Shown here piece after piece: positions 1 through 11,077 of a DNA stretch of 64,000 nucleotides. The stretch comes from Iris pallida. Its lineage: Eukaryota > Streptophyta > Magnoliopsida > Asparagales > Iridaceae. Where the stretch lies: assembly GCA_029216955.1 (NCBI GenBank), contig JANAVB010015600.1, positions 39,659,398 to 39,723,397 on the forward strand, given 5' to 3'. Positions within the stretch are counted from its first letter, which is position 1. Every line of letters begins with the position of its first letter. Made by a program: the position numbers and the translations under genes. The notes below the pieces were generated by a model. The model worked only from the letters and a program-made list of their open reading frames with translations, was not told the DNA's origin and searched no databases.

Positions 1-3000
1 TTTCAAAACTTATATGCACGTATTGTGGTACTCATGGGCACATATCACAGTATTATCTAGCAAGAAATTTTGTTGACAATCAAACAGTTGTTTGGAGACC
101 TAAGACTAATCAAAATGGACCCTTCAAGAAATGGGTACCAAAGGATTCATCTACTTGTTCTGTAGGTGGACCCTCAACCCTCTCATGCTAGAATTATGTG
201 GATCCTCGATAGTGGATGTTCGCGACACATAACTGGTGATGCAACTTTGTTCGCTACGTTATCGATGAAGAAAGAAGGTTATATTTTCTTCAAAAATAAC
301 CTTAGAGATGATATAATTGGAAATGACATTATTGGTATGTCTCCTTACCCAGTAATAAAAAAATGTTTGTCTAGTTATGGAGTTGAAACATAACCTACTG
401 AGCATAAGGCACTTGGCAGATAATGGTTATGGTATCAACTTTGTAAAAGACAAATGCTCTATATATAAAAAATTATATGGTAATCTTGTATATGAAAGGA
501 TTAGGGAAGACAACATCTATGTTTTCTTTTTAGAGATACTAAAAATGCAGGAAGGTGCCTAGTAGCAAATCAAGATAAAAGCTGGCTATGGCACATGAGG
601 CTAGGACATGCAAATATAGATAATATCTCACGACTATGCACCAAAAAGTTGGTAAAAGGACTCCCTAAAAGCACATTCAAAAGAGACATGGTATGTGTTG
701 ACTGTGAAAAAAATAAGGCAACAAGGTCAACTTTTAAATCCATCAACGCTGTAAGTAATTCTAGACCCTTAACGGTTAATTCATATGGATTTATTTGATC
801 CCAGTAGAGTCGCTATTTTTGGCGGTAAGCTCTACGCCTTTGTGATTGTTAATGATTTATCTTATTTTACATTGGTTTACTTTTTATCAAATAAAAGTGA
901 TGCTATTTTTGAATTTTAGATATTTTATAAAAAGGTACAAAACGAAAAAGGCTTCATGATTACTCGTATCCGAAGTGATCATGGTGGCGAATTCGTAAAT
1001 GCTAATTTCAAAAAGTTTTGTGATGATAATGGATACTACCACGAGTTTTTTTTGTCCTAGAACTCCCAAAAAATGGTATAATGGAGCGGAAGAATCATCC
1101 TCTAAGCGAGATGGCTAGAGTCATGCTGAATTAACATAATCTTCCTAAATAATTTTGGGCAGAAATTATTTGTACATCCTGTCATATTTTAAATAGGGTA
1201 TTAATTCGACCTATCTCGAAGAAAATATCATATGAACTGTGGTTTGGAAGGATTCCAAATATTTTTTATTTTAAAGTTTTTGGATGTCACTATTTTATTC
1301 TGAATACTAAGGACAACTTGGGTAAGTTCGACTCTAAAGCAGATGAAGAGATATTTCTCGAATATGCTGCTAAGAGTAAGGGATATAGAGTATTTAATAA
1401 AAGAAATATAATTATTTTATAATCTATTAATGTTACTTTTGATGAGCTCAATAGTCACAGATCTAGCGACAGTGATGATGAAGATGCACAGGTTAAATCT
1501 AAGTCATCTAAAGATACTGCTACCAAAGAGAGCCCTGTGGAAGGTCTAACAAATATGTTCAAATCTTGGAAATTCTTGCAGATCATCCAGAGACGCTCAT
1601 TATAGGTGATGTATCAAAAGGTGTAAGTACTCATTCTTCTAGTGAAGACACTGATATAGCAGCTAATATAGCCTTTATATCTCAAGTAGAACCTAAGACA
1701 GTAGCAGATTCTTTTAATGATAAATTTTGGATTGATGCCATGCAAGAGGAACTTAATCAATTTGAGAGAAATCAAATTTAGAAACTTATTCCAAAACCTA
1801 TTGGTCAATCGATAATTTGTACCAAATCGGTGTTCTGAAATAAAGTAAGTGAGGATGGGCAAGTTCTACGCAACAAAACACGTCTAGTAGCACAAGATTA
1901 TAATCAAGAAGAAGGTATTGATTATGACGAGATATATGCTCCTGTTGCTAGACTAGAAGCTATCCGCATGTTTTGTACATTTGCATGTTTTCATAATTTC
2001 AAACTATTTCAAATAGACGTGAAAAATATATTTTAAATAGATTTTTGAAAGAAGAAGTTTTTGTGAAATAATCCCATGGTTTTGAAGATTTTTAAAAACC
2101 CGATCACGTATTCATACTTAGGAAAGCACTCTATGGACTTAAACAAGCACCTCATGCTTGGTATGAACCCCTAAGTGCTATTTTTACTTGAAAATGGATT
2201 TTCAAAAGGACGAGTTGATACTACCTTATTTTTCAAGTCTTTAGATGATGTTATTCTTTTTGTGCAAATTTATTTAGATGACATAATATTCGGTTCTACT
2301 AATAAAAAACTTTGTCAGGAATTTGCTAAGTGTATGCAGAGAGTTTGAGATGAGTTTGATAGGAGAACTGAACTACTTCCTAGGACTCTAGATCAAACAG
2401 CACTTACAGGGAACATTCATCAACCAATCTAAGTATACGAAGGATTTACTGAAGAAGTATGACTTCAACAATGTAAAGCCTATCATAACTCCAATGGCTA
2501 CATTAACCCGGCTTGACATTGATGAAAGTGGCAAACCAGTCGACCAGCATAAGTATCGAGGTATGATTGATAGTTTATTATACTTAACTGCTAGTCGTCC
2601 TGATATCATGTTTAGCGTTTGTACCTGTGCTAGATATCAAGCTAATCCTAAGGAATCACACTTATGCGTCATTAAGCGCATCTTTCGATACCTTAAGTGA
2701 ACTTCTAGGTCGGCTTGTGGTATCTCAAAACCATATCTTTTGACCTAATCGGTTATTCAGATGCAGATTTTACAGGATGTAAAGTAGACCGTAAAAGTAC
2801 CAACGGTACGCGTTATTTTCTAGGAAAAGCTTTAGGCTCCTGGTTTAGTAAGAAGCAAAACTCTATAACACTATCAACGCCTGAGGCTGAGTATATCGCC
2901 GCAGGATGCTGTTGTGCTCAAGTTTTGTGGATGAAGCAAACCCTAAAAGACTACAATCTGTACTACACGAATATTCCTATATATTGTGATAACACTAGCA

Positions 3001-3150
3001 CGATTAATTTGACTAAGATCTGTTTGTCACTCATATACAAAGCACATAGAGATATGTCATCACTTTTTACGTGATCACCAACAACACGGGGACATTTGCT
3101 TAGAATTTATTGACACAGATCATCAACTAGCAGATATTTCATAAAATTGC
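1..3150 (+). pseudogene. Decayed copia gag-pol polyprotein (zinc knuckle, PR, IN, RT, RNase H)
   Basis: The coding frame can be followed in pieces. A zinc knuckle with its last Cys replaced by Tyr lies near 15-60. The aspartic protease begins near 196 with the DSG core (WILDSGCSRH). The GAG-pre-integrase segment with WHMRLGH and a CxxC pair is at about 583-720. The integrase catalytic core, including RSDHGGEF, lies around 785-1070 and its C-terminal part runs to about 1450. RT starts near 1720 (FWIDAMQEEL) and includes a decayed LDDIIFGST block near 2275-2305. RNase H with SDADFTGC, TEAEY-like and YCDN motifs is at about 2755-3000. Many stops and frameshifts are present, so no functional protein is possible. 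The 5' end of gag is outside the window. Confidence 0.85.
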
Positions 3151-3760
3151 TGGCTGAAGCCCGTTTCAATTATCTGCGATGTGAATTAGTCATACTTGAA
3201 TTTTTAGGTTCATGATGCATTATGATTAATAAAAATTCTTATAACTTATGATTTGGACATTTATTAATTGAAGTTATTTTGGGTATAAGTCGAAATGGTC
3301 TTTCTGTCAAAAAGACGTAAAAGTCTAAGCGACACGGTGTCAAGTGTCTTCGAATTACCGCTAGTTGGAATCCGGCCCCTACAACTAACCTAAAGTAATG
3401 AGTGTTATTAAATGGAGAAGTTTAAAAGTTATTAAGATTATCTATCATTCATTATGCATAAATGAATTGGAAATATAAGTAGCCTAACTATGGCAGAACT
3501 CGGACCGAGTGCGGACCGAGTTCGGTTGACGTCAGTTCAATTTCCAGAACAGAAGCAACCGGCCCTAGCTTCTATTTAAACCCATTCTTCTTCTCCTTTC
3601 TCCTTCATCCAACCTCCGAAAACTCCACTAAAAACCTAGTTTTCAACTCTTCCAAGATCCCTTCCTCCTTCCTTCGTAGATCTACAAAGCTCAGAGGTGA
3701 CTCCCACATTCTATTTCTCCATTCTATTGAGGTATTTCTTTCTCTTTCTCCTTTTCATCT
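3151..3760 (+). other. Spacer between copia A RNase H and its extra ORF
   Basis: No coding domain is visible. The second half looks like a promoter and 5' untranslated leader: a near-palindromic GAACTC/GAGTTC pair, a perfect TGACGTCA, a TATTTAAA box, and then a CT-rich leader running to the ATG at 3761. See the promoter entry. Confidence 0.5.
3494..3600 (+). promoter_or_regulatory. Candidate internal promoter before the extra ORF of copia A
   Basis: Positions 3498-3523 carry a GAACTC ... GAGTTC inverted pair. TGACGTCA, a perfect bZIP-type palindrome, is at 3527-3534. A TATA-like TATTTAAA is at 3573-3580, followed by a pyrimidine-rich leader of about 180 bp before the ATG. The same GAACTC(n)CCGAGTTC pair occurs twice in the 3' LTR of this element (about 15926-15943 and 16026-16043), upstream of its TATA box. 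Promoter activity is inferred. Confidence 0.4.
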
Positions 3761-4309
3761 ATGGCTCCCAAACTCCATAAGAGAAAGAAAGTAGCTTCCA
3801 CGGCTAGTTCATCTTCGACCTCTGAATATGAACCAGCGAACGCATTTAGTCCCGCTCATCCTGCCGACGAAGAGGATTATGACTCTGGACTATTTCCATC
3901 TTTGGAATTTTCTGATTCATGGTTTAACTCTTTCTCGTCTCGGGAAATCTGTCCAGGACGATCTGTTAATTTTACTGTTTTTTCAGAGTACGCCTCCACT
4001 TTCGATAGATTTACTTTTCGGGATTTCTTTGCAACTGCTGACAACATTTATGATAACATCGTTCGAATGTTTTATTGCAGCATGCAAGTAAAATTCGATA
4101 GTAGTATTTATTCTTGTGTCATCGGACAAGAAATTGAATTTAACTCAACTGACATCAGTGAATATTTTCATATGCCGGATCTCGGCGAGGTGTTAGTTGA
4201 CATTCACCTTGTCCAATTTTTCGAAGATATGACCCTTGACTCTCTTAAGGTTGCTATGTGTCATCTTAACCTTGTCCCTCGCAGTGGTAGGATTTTCATA
4301 AAGCACCTT
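3761..4309 (+). pseudogene. Extra ORF of SIRE-type copia A, N-terminal part (split by insertion)
   Basis: The ATG at 3761 opens 183 uninterrupted codons up to the insertion point at 4309/4310. The protein starts with a basic stretch (KLHKRKK) and an acidic Ser-rich linker. A segment with VRMFYCSMQ, then VIGQEIEFNSTDIS, follows. This pattern resembles the plant-transposon protein domain found in retroelement ORFs beyond RNase H, in the position called env-like in SIRE elements. The apparent C-terminus after 4309 is LTR sequence read by chance. The reading frame resumes at 14386 in phase, on the far side of the inserted element. The role of such ORFs is unknown, and the env label is positional only. 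Confidence 0.7.
4305..4309 (+). repeat. Target-site duplication ACCTT, left copy
   Basis: ACCTT at 4305-4309 directly precedes the 5' LTR, and the same five bases directly follow the 3' LTR at 14381-14385. Perfect 5-bp duplications mark one insertion event for the whole 4310-14380 unit. Confidence 0.95.
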
Positions 4310-7300
4310 TGTAACCCCACTTTCCCATTTTATAGAATTTTAGAATATTCCTAATTGATTTCCAAGTTCGTTTTAGTATTTGAAATTTATAGATATTATT
4401 TTTAGAAAGTTTTATCTTGGTTAGTTAATTAATTAATGGGAAATATTAATCCAGAGTGCTTCAGGTTACTAAATAACCAAAACCAAATTCTAAACAAATT
4501 CTTATAACAAATTGTAATAAAATAATTGATGGGGGATTTTAGTGCAAACATTCCTCCTTTCCTTTTCCTTATAATTTAGTCTAGAGGAGAGAGAGAGTGT
4601 GCCATTCTGTCTCAGTCCCATTTCTTTCCAGAGCCAAAGCTTTCCTTCATAATCCTTTCCTCCCCCAACTGTAGATCGACACCCTAACCCTAATTCTCCT
4701 TGATGATGGCGACGACGATGCTTTCGCTCTCCGACAACTGAGCCACCGTTGCAGAGCTACACCTCGGCGGCACGTCCCAGTGGCGTACATCCCTGTGCGC
4801 GAAGATCGAACTTCTCCGGCGTTGTTTCTGTTCATCCACCGCGAGCTCCAGTCTCAGCGATGTTCGTCTCCACATCAACGGCGGGGTAACTTCTTCGATG
4901 GCAGATCTCTGTTTCCCTAGAGATTCTCCTCCGCTGACCCACCGCCCCTGTCCACGCCTTCGACTAGGTGAGCGCCTCAAATTCTTGTAAAGAACTTGTT
5001 CATTTCTGATCTTCCCTCCATTCTCGCTTGGCTTGCGAGTGCAGATATGGATCGCTTAGGAGTGATTCGAATTTCTTCGTCGAAGGATCGATCTCCTCCG
5101 ACCGTTTGGTAAGCTCTTGGTTGAATCATTTGATTCCTAAATTAGTGTTTCTGTTGTTGTTTTGATCCTGTTTGAGATCTGGGTGTTTGTTTCGTTAATG
5201 TTAGCTCGGAGTGTTCGATCGGAAGTTGGATTGGTCGACTGTGTACTCCATTTCGATCTAGATGAGGAAGACTGGTGACTATGATCCTCTTGTTCCATTC
5301 GATCTGGGTGTTTTACTACGTGCATTGAGGGATTCATAAGTGTGGAACCTCTGTTCTTGGACTGAAATCGATCGGACAGATTGAGAACCGACGGATCGGT
5401 TGAATTTTAGAAGTAGCAAGTGAGTTGGATTGAAATCGAGTTGTGAGTGTTAGATGTTGAAATTCATGATTTTCTTACTGTTTTTTTAAGTGAGGAAATT
5501 CGAATTCATCTAATCTATTGTTTACTTTTTGATGCGGGTCACCTATTCGACATAATGCCACAAAAGTTCTTTTTCTAACTGGACTCGCGAGAACGTGTCC
5601 AACTCGTCGAGCTAGCTTCCTTCTTCAGTTGGATGTCCTCCATGTACTACTTCGCACCCTCCCTGAATGTGTGCCTTCAATTTGTAGCTAGATTTAATGG
5701 AAAGTGTCGGCATGGGGTCGGGGTGTAGGGACGCTCGTGTCTAGCAAGCATGTTCGTGTCCAGATTTCGTTCGTGTCCTGTATGGCGTATCTGACTTTAC
5801 TGCTATAGGTGTTGATTGTGGGGAGGTCTCGATGCAGACTTGTATTTAAATTTTTATTGATTCGATTGGGTTGTAATCTTCCTATTGTCTATTCTATGCC
5901 TTCTCCTCTCTAACATTTCCAATTTGGTTGGGAGGCTTATAGCCATTAGGGTCAAAGTGCTGAAATTGGGTTGGGCTATGGTAAGGTGGAAGTAGTAGCT
6001 GTTGTATTTAATAAGGATTTGGTGGGCTTCGATTAAATTTTGTGATGCTGGGGCCTATTCTTGAAGTGGTGGTTTGTTGGTGGCTAAGTCCTTTTTGGAG
6101 GAGAATTAGCCTGTGTTTGTTTCTGAGTATTTTGTATTTGGCCAGTTAGTTCTTATAGTTCAACTCGTATTGCTAAGCTAAGGGGTGCTGCTCCACAAAT
6201 TGTGTATATGTTGTTGAATCAAGCTCAGGGTGTTGGATTGACTATTGTTGTGTGGCCCTTGGCCGAGCCTATTTTTAGCTAAGCTTGGTATTTGGTTTTA
6301 GGAATAAGCCAGCTTGGATTAATTTGTAGCTATTCATATATTTTGGTTTGGGCTAGTGTTGTTGCCATAATTCTTAGTGTAGTTGATTTTTGGTTAAACT
6401 TCCTTAACAATTTAGTTAATGTTCATATTTAAAATCTATATTTTACTAAGTAGTATTTTGGGAAGTATGTTTCTAAATAAATTATTTGTATATAACATGT
6501 ACTATTGAAAGTTCTTATTCTCTTATAATTTCTATATATGATCTTTATTTGTTAATATAATTTGGATCAATAATTTCCTAAAGGTTATTATGTAGTCTTC
6601 TTGCCAAACTACTAGAGGTGTACAAGTAAAGTAGGAGAGTTGGCTAAATATTAGAAAATAGTTGATTAGTTAGTAATATTAATTAATTTTCATAGTTTAG
6701 AACTTGACCAACTTGTACCCATTACCAGGAGGGCATACAGATCTACTCCCTTTTCTCGATCACCCTGAACAAGGCAAGTACATTCTCTGATTTTGTTCAT
6801 TTACTTCATATCTTGTACTCTTCATGTTTGATACGTAGTGACACGGTTTTCATGTACTTCTGGTGCTTTTCATGATTCATGTTCTTACTTGTACTTTGGG
6901 AGGAGAAATACACTAGATTACAAACTAGGAACTCATGCGGATAGCCTAGGTCTCACATCGTGCACATGGGACTCTAAGCTGTACCTTTTTTTTGTACTTA
7001 TTCTTGTACTCACCCCAGCCGGTCACATATCCTAGTTGTATTTCAAAACAGTGCACATGTCAGATTCATTGTTATATTTCATGTTCATTTCATGTATTTA
7101 CTTTCCTGTACTTCATGTATTTACTTTTCTTGTACTCTACGTTCTCATATTCTCTTGTACTTATTTCCTCATCATGTTATTCTTGTTCATTACCTTAGAA
7201 TTGTACTTTACTCCGCTCCAGACTGGATATGTTGCAGGTACTTGAGAAAATTGTTCCACCTTTATGGGCCAGATCCTGGGATCTTAGTTGAGTAGGTTGG

Positions 7301-7606
7301 AGCCATGACTTAGATTTAGAGGCTACAGATTTTGACTTGTTTAGCTTTACTTCTTGATTGTACTGAGATTTCATAGTTGTATATTGTATTCTTTTATCGG
7401 ATTTGTCTCCGGATGATTTGTATAATTGTCTCAAATGGCTTAGTGGATTGTGGAGATCTGTTCTGGGAATGTTTATAGATGCTGTGGTGTTTTATATTAT
7501 TTTACTTGGAGTCTTCCTAGACTGGTACAGCTTACTTCATTGTGTCTAACGACGAAGGCTGGGCGTGGCCGACATATACCCAAATATTCGAGAACGGGTC
7601 ATGACA
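4310..7606 (+). repeat. 5' LTR of TR-GAG element
   Basis: Begins TGTAACCCC at 4310 and ends in GGGTCATGACA at 7606. It matches 11078-14380 along its whole length with scattered substitutions and small indels. No host gene is seen inside. ORFs of 60-96 codons on both strands near 4650-4980 have no recognisable domain and are mostly broken in the sister LTR. The stretch near 4690-4960 is more GC-rich than the rest. Confidence 0.92.
6771..6790 (+). promoter_or_regulatory. Conserved GC-type splice-donor-like motif in TR-GAG 5' LTR
   Basis: AAG|GCAAGTACATTCTCTG fits the strong consensus of GC-AG introns. The same motif recurs at 13536-13554 in the other LTR and in three further gypsy LTR families of this window. 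No TATA box is evident at the usual distance upstream in this family. A matching acceptor (TTTTTCAG) ends at 7795, directly before the gag ATG. Confidence 0.4.
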
Positions 7607-7615
7607 TATTTATAG

Positions 7616-7631
7616 TGGTGGCCCATGTAGG
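7616..7631 (+). other. Candidate primer-binding site of TR-GAG element
   Basis: TGGTGGCCCATGTAGG starts about 10 nt after the LTR end. The same sequence, with one change, occupies the same place after both G-family LTRs (41154-41169 and 53293-53308). It starts with TGG, as a tRNA 3' CCA would require. I cannot name the tRNA, and the distance from the LTR is longer than usual. Confidence 0.4.
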
Positions 7632-7795
7632 TCTGTCCTAATGGCACTTAGGCTATAAATTGCTATTGGGGAACCTGTTAGACTAAGGAAAACTCATCAC
7701 AGCATAGGATTGCGAGAAAATTGTTATGAGTATATTTTAGTAAGTTGCTTATTACATTATAGTTTAGGCTATTTTAACTGTTTTTTATTTTTCAG
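7632..7795 (+). other. Leader between primer site and gag of TR-GAG element
   Basis: AT-rich untranslated leader with no ORF of interest. It ends in a long pyrimidine tract and CAG, which would serve as a splice acceptor immediately before the ATG at 7796. Confidence 0.4.
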
Positions 7796-8848
7796 ATGGT
7801 TCAGATACGTAACACCGAAATTGTTGATTCACCTGAACTTGAGACTTCTGAGCTTACACCATCCCCTATTGCTCCTACTATCACTATTGGTAGTACACAG
7901 CTGATGGAAATTTTTTAGGAGTTCCATGATGCCTAGAGGGAGCTGGCTGTCCATTTTTAAGCCAGATTAGTAGATGCGTTTTCCGAGCCAGGAAGGACTT
8001 CTAATTTCCAAACTCTCAGATATTTGGACTTTTTCGACACCGAGCGCATTCCTTGCACCGAGGAGCAGATCGAGAACCTGGATATGCTACTTCTGAAGAT
8101 CATTCAAGTCTCTGAGGATCCGACTCCTTTGAAGGTTGGAGCCACCAGCCAGGAGATCCTGAACGTAGCACAGATAGTAGAACGAGATGGGAAGCTGAAG
8201 CCCAAGAGAGACATGAAGACTTATGACAGAGATAGCAACTATTCTGGACCCGTAAAGCGTCGCAACACTCAGACAGTGCCTCTTCAGTCACACTATCAGC
8301 CGCGTCATCCGAGGCAGATTCAGACCCACTTTTTTTATTCTTTCTGCAAGAGGACGGAACATCATATTGACAAATGCCATAAGAGGCTGGGACTGTGCCT
8401 ATTATGCAAATCTTCTGCCCACCGGAGGAAGCCTTGCCAGCAGGTCGCTGATCACAATGGCCGAGGAGCATCCGGATCTCAGCAGCCAGCACCCCAGCAG
8501 CCATATCTACCTGCCAGAGCCCCTACACTTCAGCCATAGCGGGAGATTCAGACTCAGTTCCAGGCGATGATCACTTACAACTACTGCCACCGCCCAGGGC
8601 ATTACTATGGTAAGTACCTTAAAAGACTGAGGCTATACTTGTTTTGCGGATCGCCTGCGCATCAGGTCAAGGATTGCCTCGAGGCCGCTGATCGTATTGT
8701 CCAAGGACGAGCACCAGGAGCATCAGGACTGCAACAGAGGGATCCGTCTCTCCAGACTCAGCAAGCGTATAGAACGTTACCGCAGGGACCAGCCTACGCC
8801 AGGACAGCTGAAGAAGTTAAAGTGATTCCAATTCCGGAGGAATACTGA
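7796..8848 (+). pseudogene. Decayed gag with duplicated zinc-knuckle block
   Basis: The ATG at 7796 starts a frame that stays in phase to the TGA at 8846-8848. It has three stops close together in the first 60 codons and one TAG at 8537-8539. The knuckle region is present twice. The first block (about 8320-8440) has YSFCKRTEHHIDKC, with the first Cys changed to Tyr, followed by an intact CLLCKSSAHRRKPC. The second block (about 8560-8680) has YNYC...Y and YLFCGSPAHQVKDC, with Cys-to-Tyr changes. A large part of the gag core expected between the N-terminus and the knuckles appears to be missing. Nucleocapsid function is known for the family; this copy is dead. Confidence 0.75.
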
Positions 8849-8989
8849 AGATAGACTGAAGACAGAAGACTCTTCTTGCATGGTTGGAGAAGATCGTGCA
8901 TTGTGATTTGCAACCCAATTTCCCTTGGATTGTCTCTTAGCATCGAAAACTTCCTTATTTCCAAATAGTTAGACTTTGTTTTCTATTCT

Positions 8990-9710
8990 AAAACTTTGGT
9001 TGCTAATCGAGATGCATTTTGAGATATTGTTTCTCATTCTAGATCTTGTTTCTTATTTGTAACTATGTTTCTTATTCGAGATTTTTTTTGTTCGATAACT
9101 TGTTTCAAATTCATTATTCATGGCTTTGCTTCCTATTTCAAGATTTTGTTCAATTCAAGATTTTGTTCCCTATTCAAACTCTGTTGCTATTCGAGATTTT
9201 ATTCAAGATTTCATTCCTATTCAAAACTTGTTCCTATTCAAAACCTTAGCTTTCACTTCTATTCGAGACTTGTTTGAGATTGAGTCCCTATTCGAGACTT
9301 CGTTTGAGGATTTGTTTAATATTTTAGATTGTTGACTCGTTCTCTATATGAGATTTTTTTTGTTTTTTATCCATGACTTTGTTTTCTATTCGAGAGTGTT
9401 CCTATTCGCGACTTTGTTTCAACCTTGATTCCTATATGAGATTTTGCTTTGTTTCCTATTCACTAATTGATACTATGTTTCTATTCACTATTCGTGACCT
9501 TTCTTCCTATTCGAGATTTTCTATTTGAGATTTTGTTTCCTATTCGTGACTTTGTTGAGATTTGATTTTCTATCTAAGATTTTGTTTCCTATATGAAATT
9601 TTGTTTGTCATTCGAGATTTCATTTTCTATTCGAGAATTTTGTTTACTATCTGAAACTTTGTTTCGTGTTCGAGATTTATTTCTAAAAATTTTCTTGTTG
9701 TTTCTTAGTA
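8990..9710 (+). repeat. Degenerate minisatellite, unit about 20 bp
   Basis: A unit close to TTCCTATTCGAGATTTTGTT recurs in variable form for about 700 bp. Copies differ by substitutions and by small length changes. It occupies the place where pol would be in an autonomous relative. Confidence 0.7.
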
Positions 9711-9869
9711 CCTAATAAAACTCTTTGATTTCTAAAAGGTAGATAACCTCACTTCCATCATGATTTAGAACTCACTTTGAATTATCATAGACTCATTTGA
9801 AATTTTCATGGATAAAGTTAAGAAAATATCCGACAACCTACTATGATGTGGCAGACGCACACTGCAGTC

Positions 9870-10150
9870 ATTATCTGGGTTATGGAGACTGCGAGTTCGC
9901 TGCAGCCAACCGTGCACTGGCAAGGCAGGGGCTCTAGGTTGAAATAATTTCAGGTATTCGTCGATTTTTGAGTATTGTTGAGACTTTGTCCTAAATCCTT
10001 TATATTTTGATCTCTTGAGTTGATTCGTTAATAATTGTTGAAATTGGATAAGTTGATGGAATATTCGGTAACATATCATTATTTGAGTCATGGAACCGAA
10101 AGTTCACTGCAGCCAGATATACACTGGCGGGGCATGAATTCTAAGTAAAG
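9870..10150 (+). repeat. Two diverged copies of a roughly 75-bp motif
   Basis: Both copies contain TCATTAT, then CTGCAGCCA, then CACTGGC and a GGC-rich end. They start near 9870 and 10075 and differ at many positions. Their function is unknown. Confidence 0.45.
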
Positions 10151-11062
10151 TGACTTAAGATATATGTATGTTTTCGGATACCATAGAAACTATATCCTAT
10201 TTCATATGATTATCGATTTTCCTTGGGTCACAAATCCTTGTACTTTCGCTTTGAATTGATACTAATATCCCCTTAGTAGATTCCATAGGCCTTCTCAATC
10301 AAATCTTCGCAGTTTCTTTCTTCTTGTATTTTTATCGTTGAATCATTTGATTTTCTCAATAAATACATATTGCTAGATTCTAACTCCGTTTTCTATTTAT
10401 TGTACTTATATTTTGATCGTGTTGTCTAAACCTTGATCAAATCATGCCTATCTAACCGCAGTTTTTCTATTTTCTCCATTTCAATCGTGCTAAACTTTTG
10501 ATTTTGGTCGTGCCTTCATTATTTTACTCTTCTAAGTCCTAATTAAAAATTCACGTCACCTCGCGCCTATTTAAAATCTTGATCATTGTTAGATCGTGCT
10601 ATTTCAACTCCATGTATGAAATTATCGTACTTGGCCTTAATTAAACTCTGTTTCACTTCGTGCCTGACCAATTTTGATCATTATCAATCATGCCATTTTA
10701 CCCGTTTATTTTTTCATGCTAAGTCATTCCTAATCCTATCTCTGATCATATCCAGATAATCCAGATCCTACCTATATGCTATAATGACTATATTTTTATA
10801 CCTATCAATCATATCGATAATTTGAATTCCATTCTAATCATGGCTAAATGGTGTTGATCGTGACCATTTTTGTTTTGTTTCCATCGTGCCTCAACTTTGA
10901 TTTGGATCTTGCTTAGTTGAATCGTGCCAAATAAATTATTCTTCTAGTCATGACCAGATCCGGTTCTATGGCATGAATAACTTAGTTTCTCAGTCTCAAA
11001 TTTTATTTTTGATTTTCTTAACCATGTCTACTCTACCTCTTTGAATTTTAAGGACAAAATTT

Positions 11063-11077
11063 TTTAGGGGGGAGATT
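11063..11077 (+). other. Polypurine tract of TR-GAG element
   Basis: AGGGGGGAGATT lies directly before the TGTAACCCC start of the 3' LTR. It follows an AGGACAAAATTTT stretch equivalent to the end of the pol frame in related gypsy elements. Confidence 0.75.

Larger units (their letters stand above)
8849..11062 (+). other. Non-coding internal region of TR-GAG element
   Basis: In place of pol there is about 2.2 kb without recognisable domains. It contains a degenerate minisatellite (about 8990-9710), two diverged copies of a roughly 75-bp motif (about 9870-9945 and 10075-10150) and a stretch at 10440-10980 in which ATCGTGCC-like words recur. No ORF there has coding character. Confidence 0.7.

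Noticed and set aside
4647..4980. Minus-strand ORFs in the TR-GAG LTR, partly repeated at 11454-11804
   Set aside because: The two LTR copies preserve them only as far as DNA identity requires. No domain, and orientation is opposite to the element.
8100..8504. 134-codon minus-strand ORF
   Set aside because: Shadow of the gag frame on the plus strand, which has zinc-knuckle motifs.
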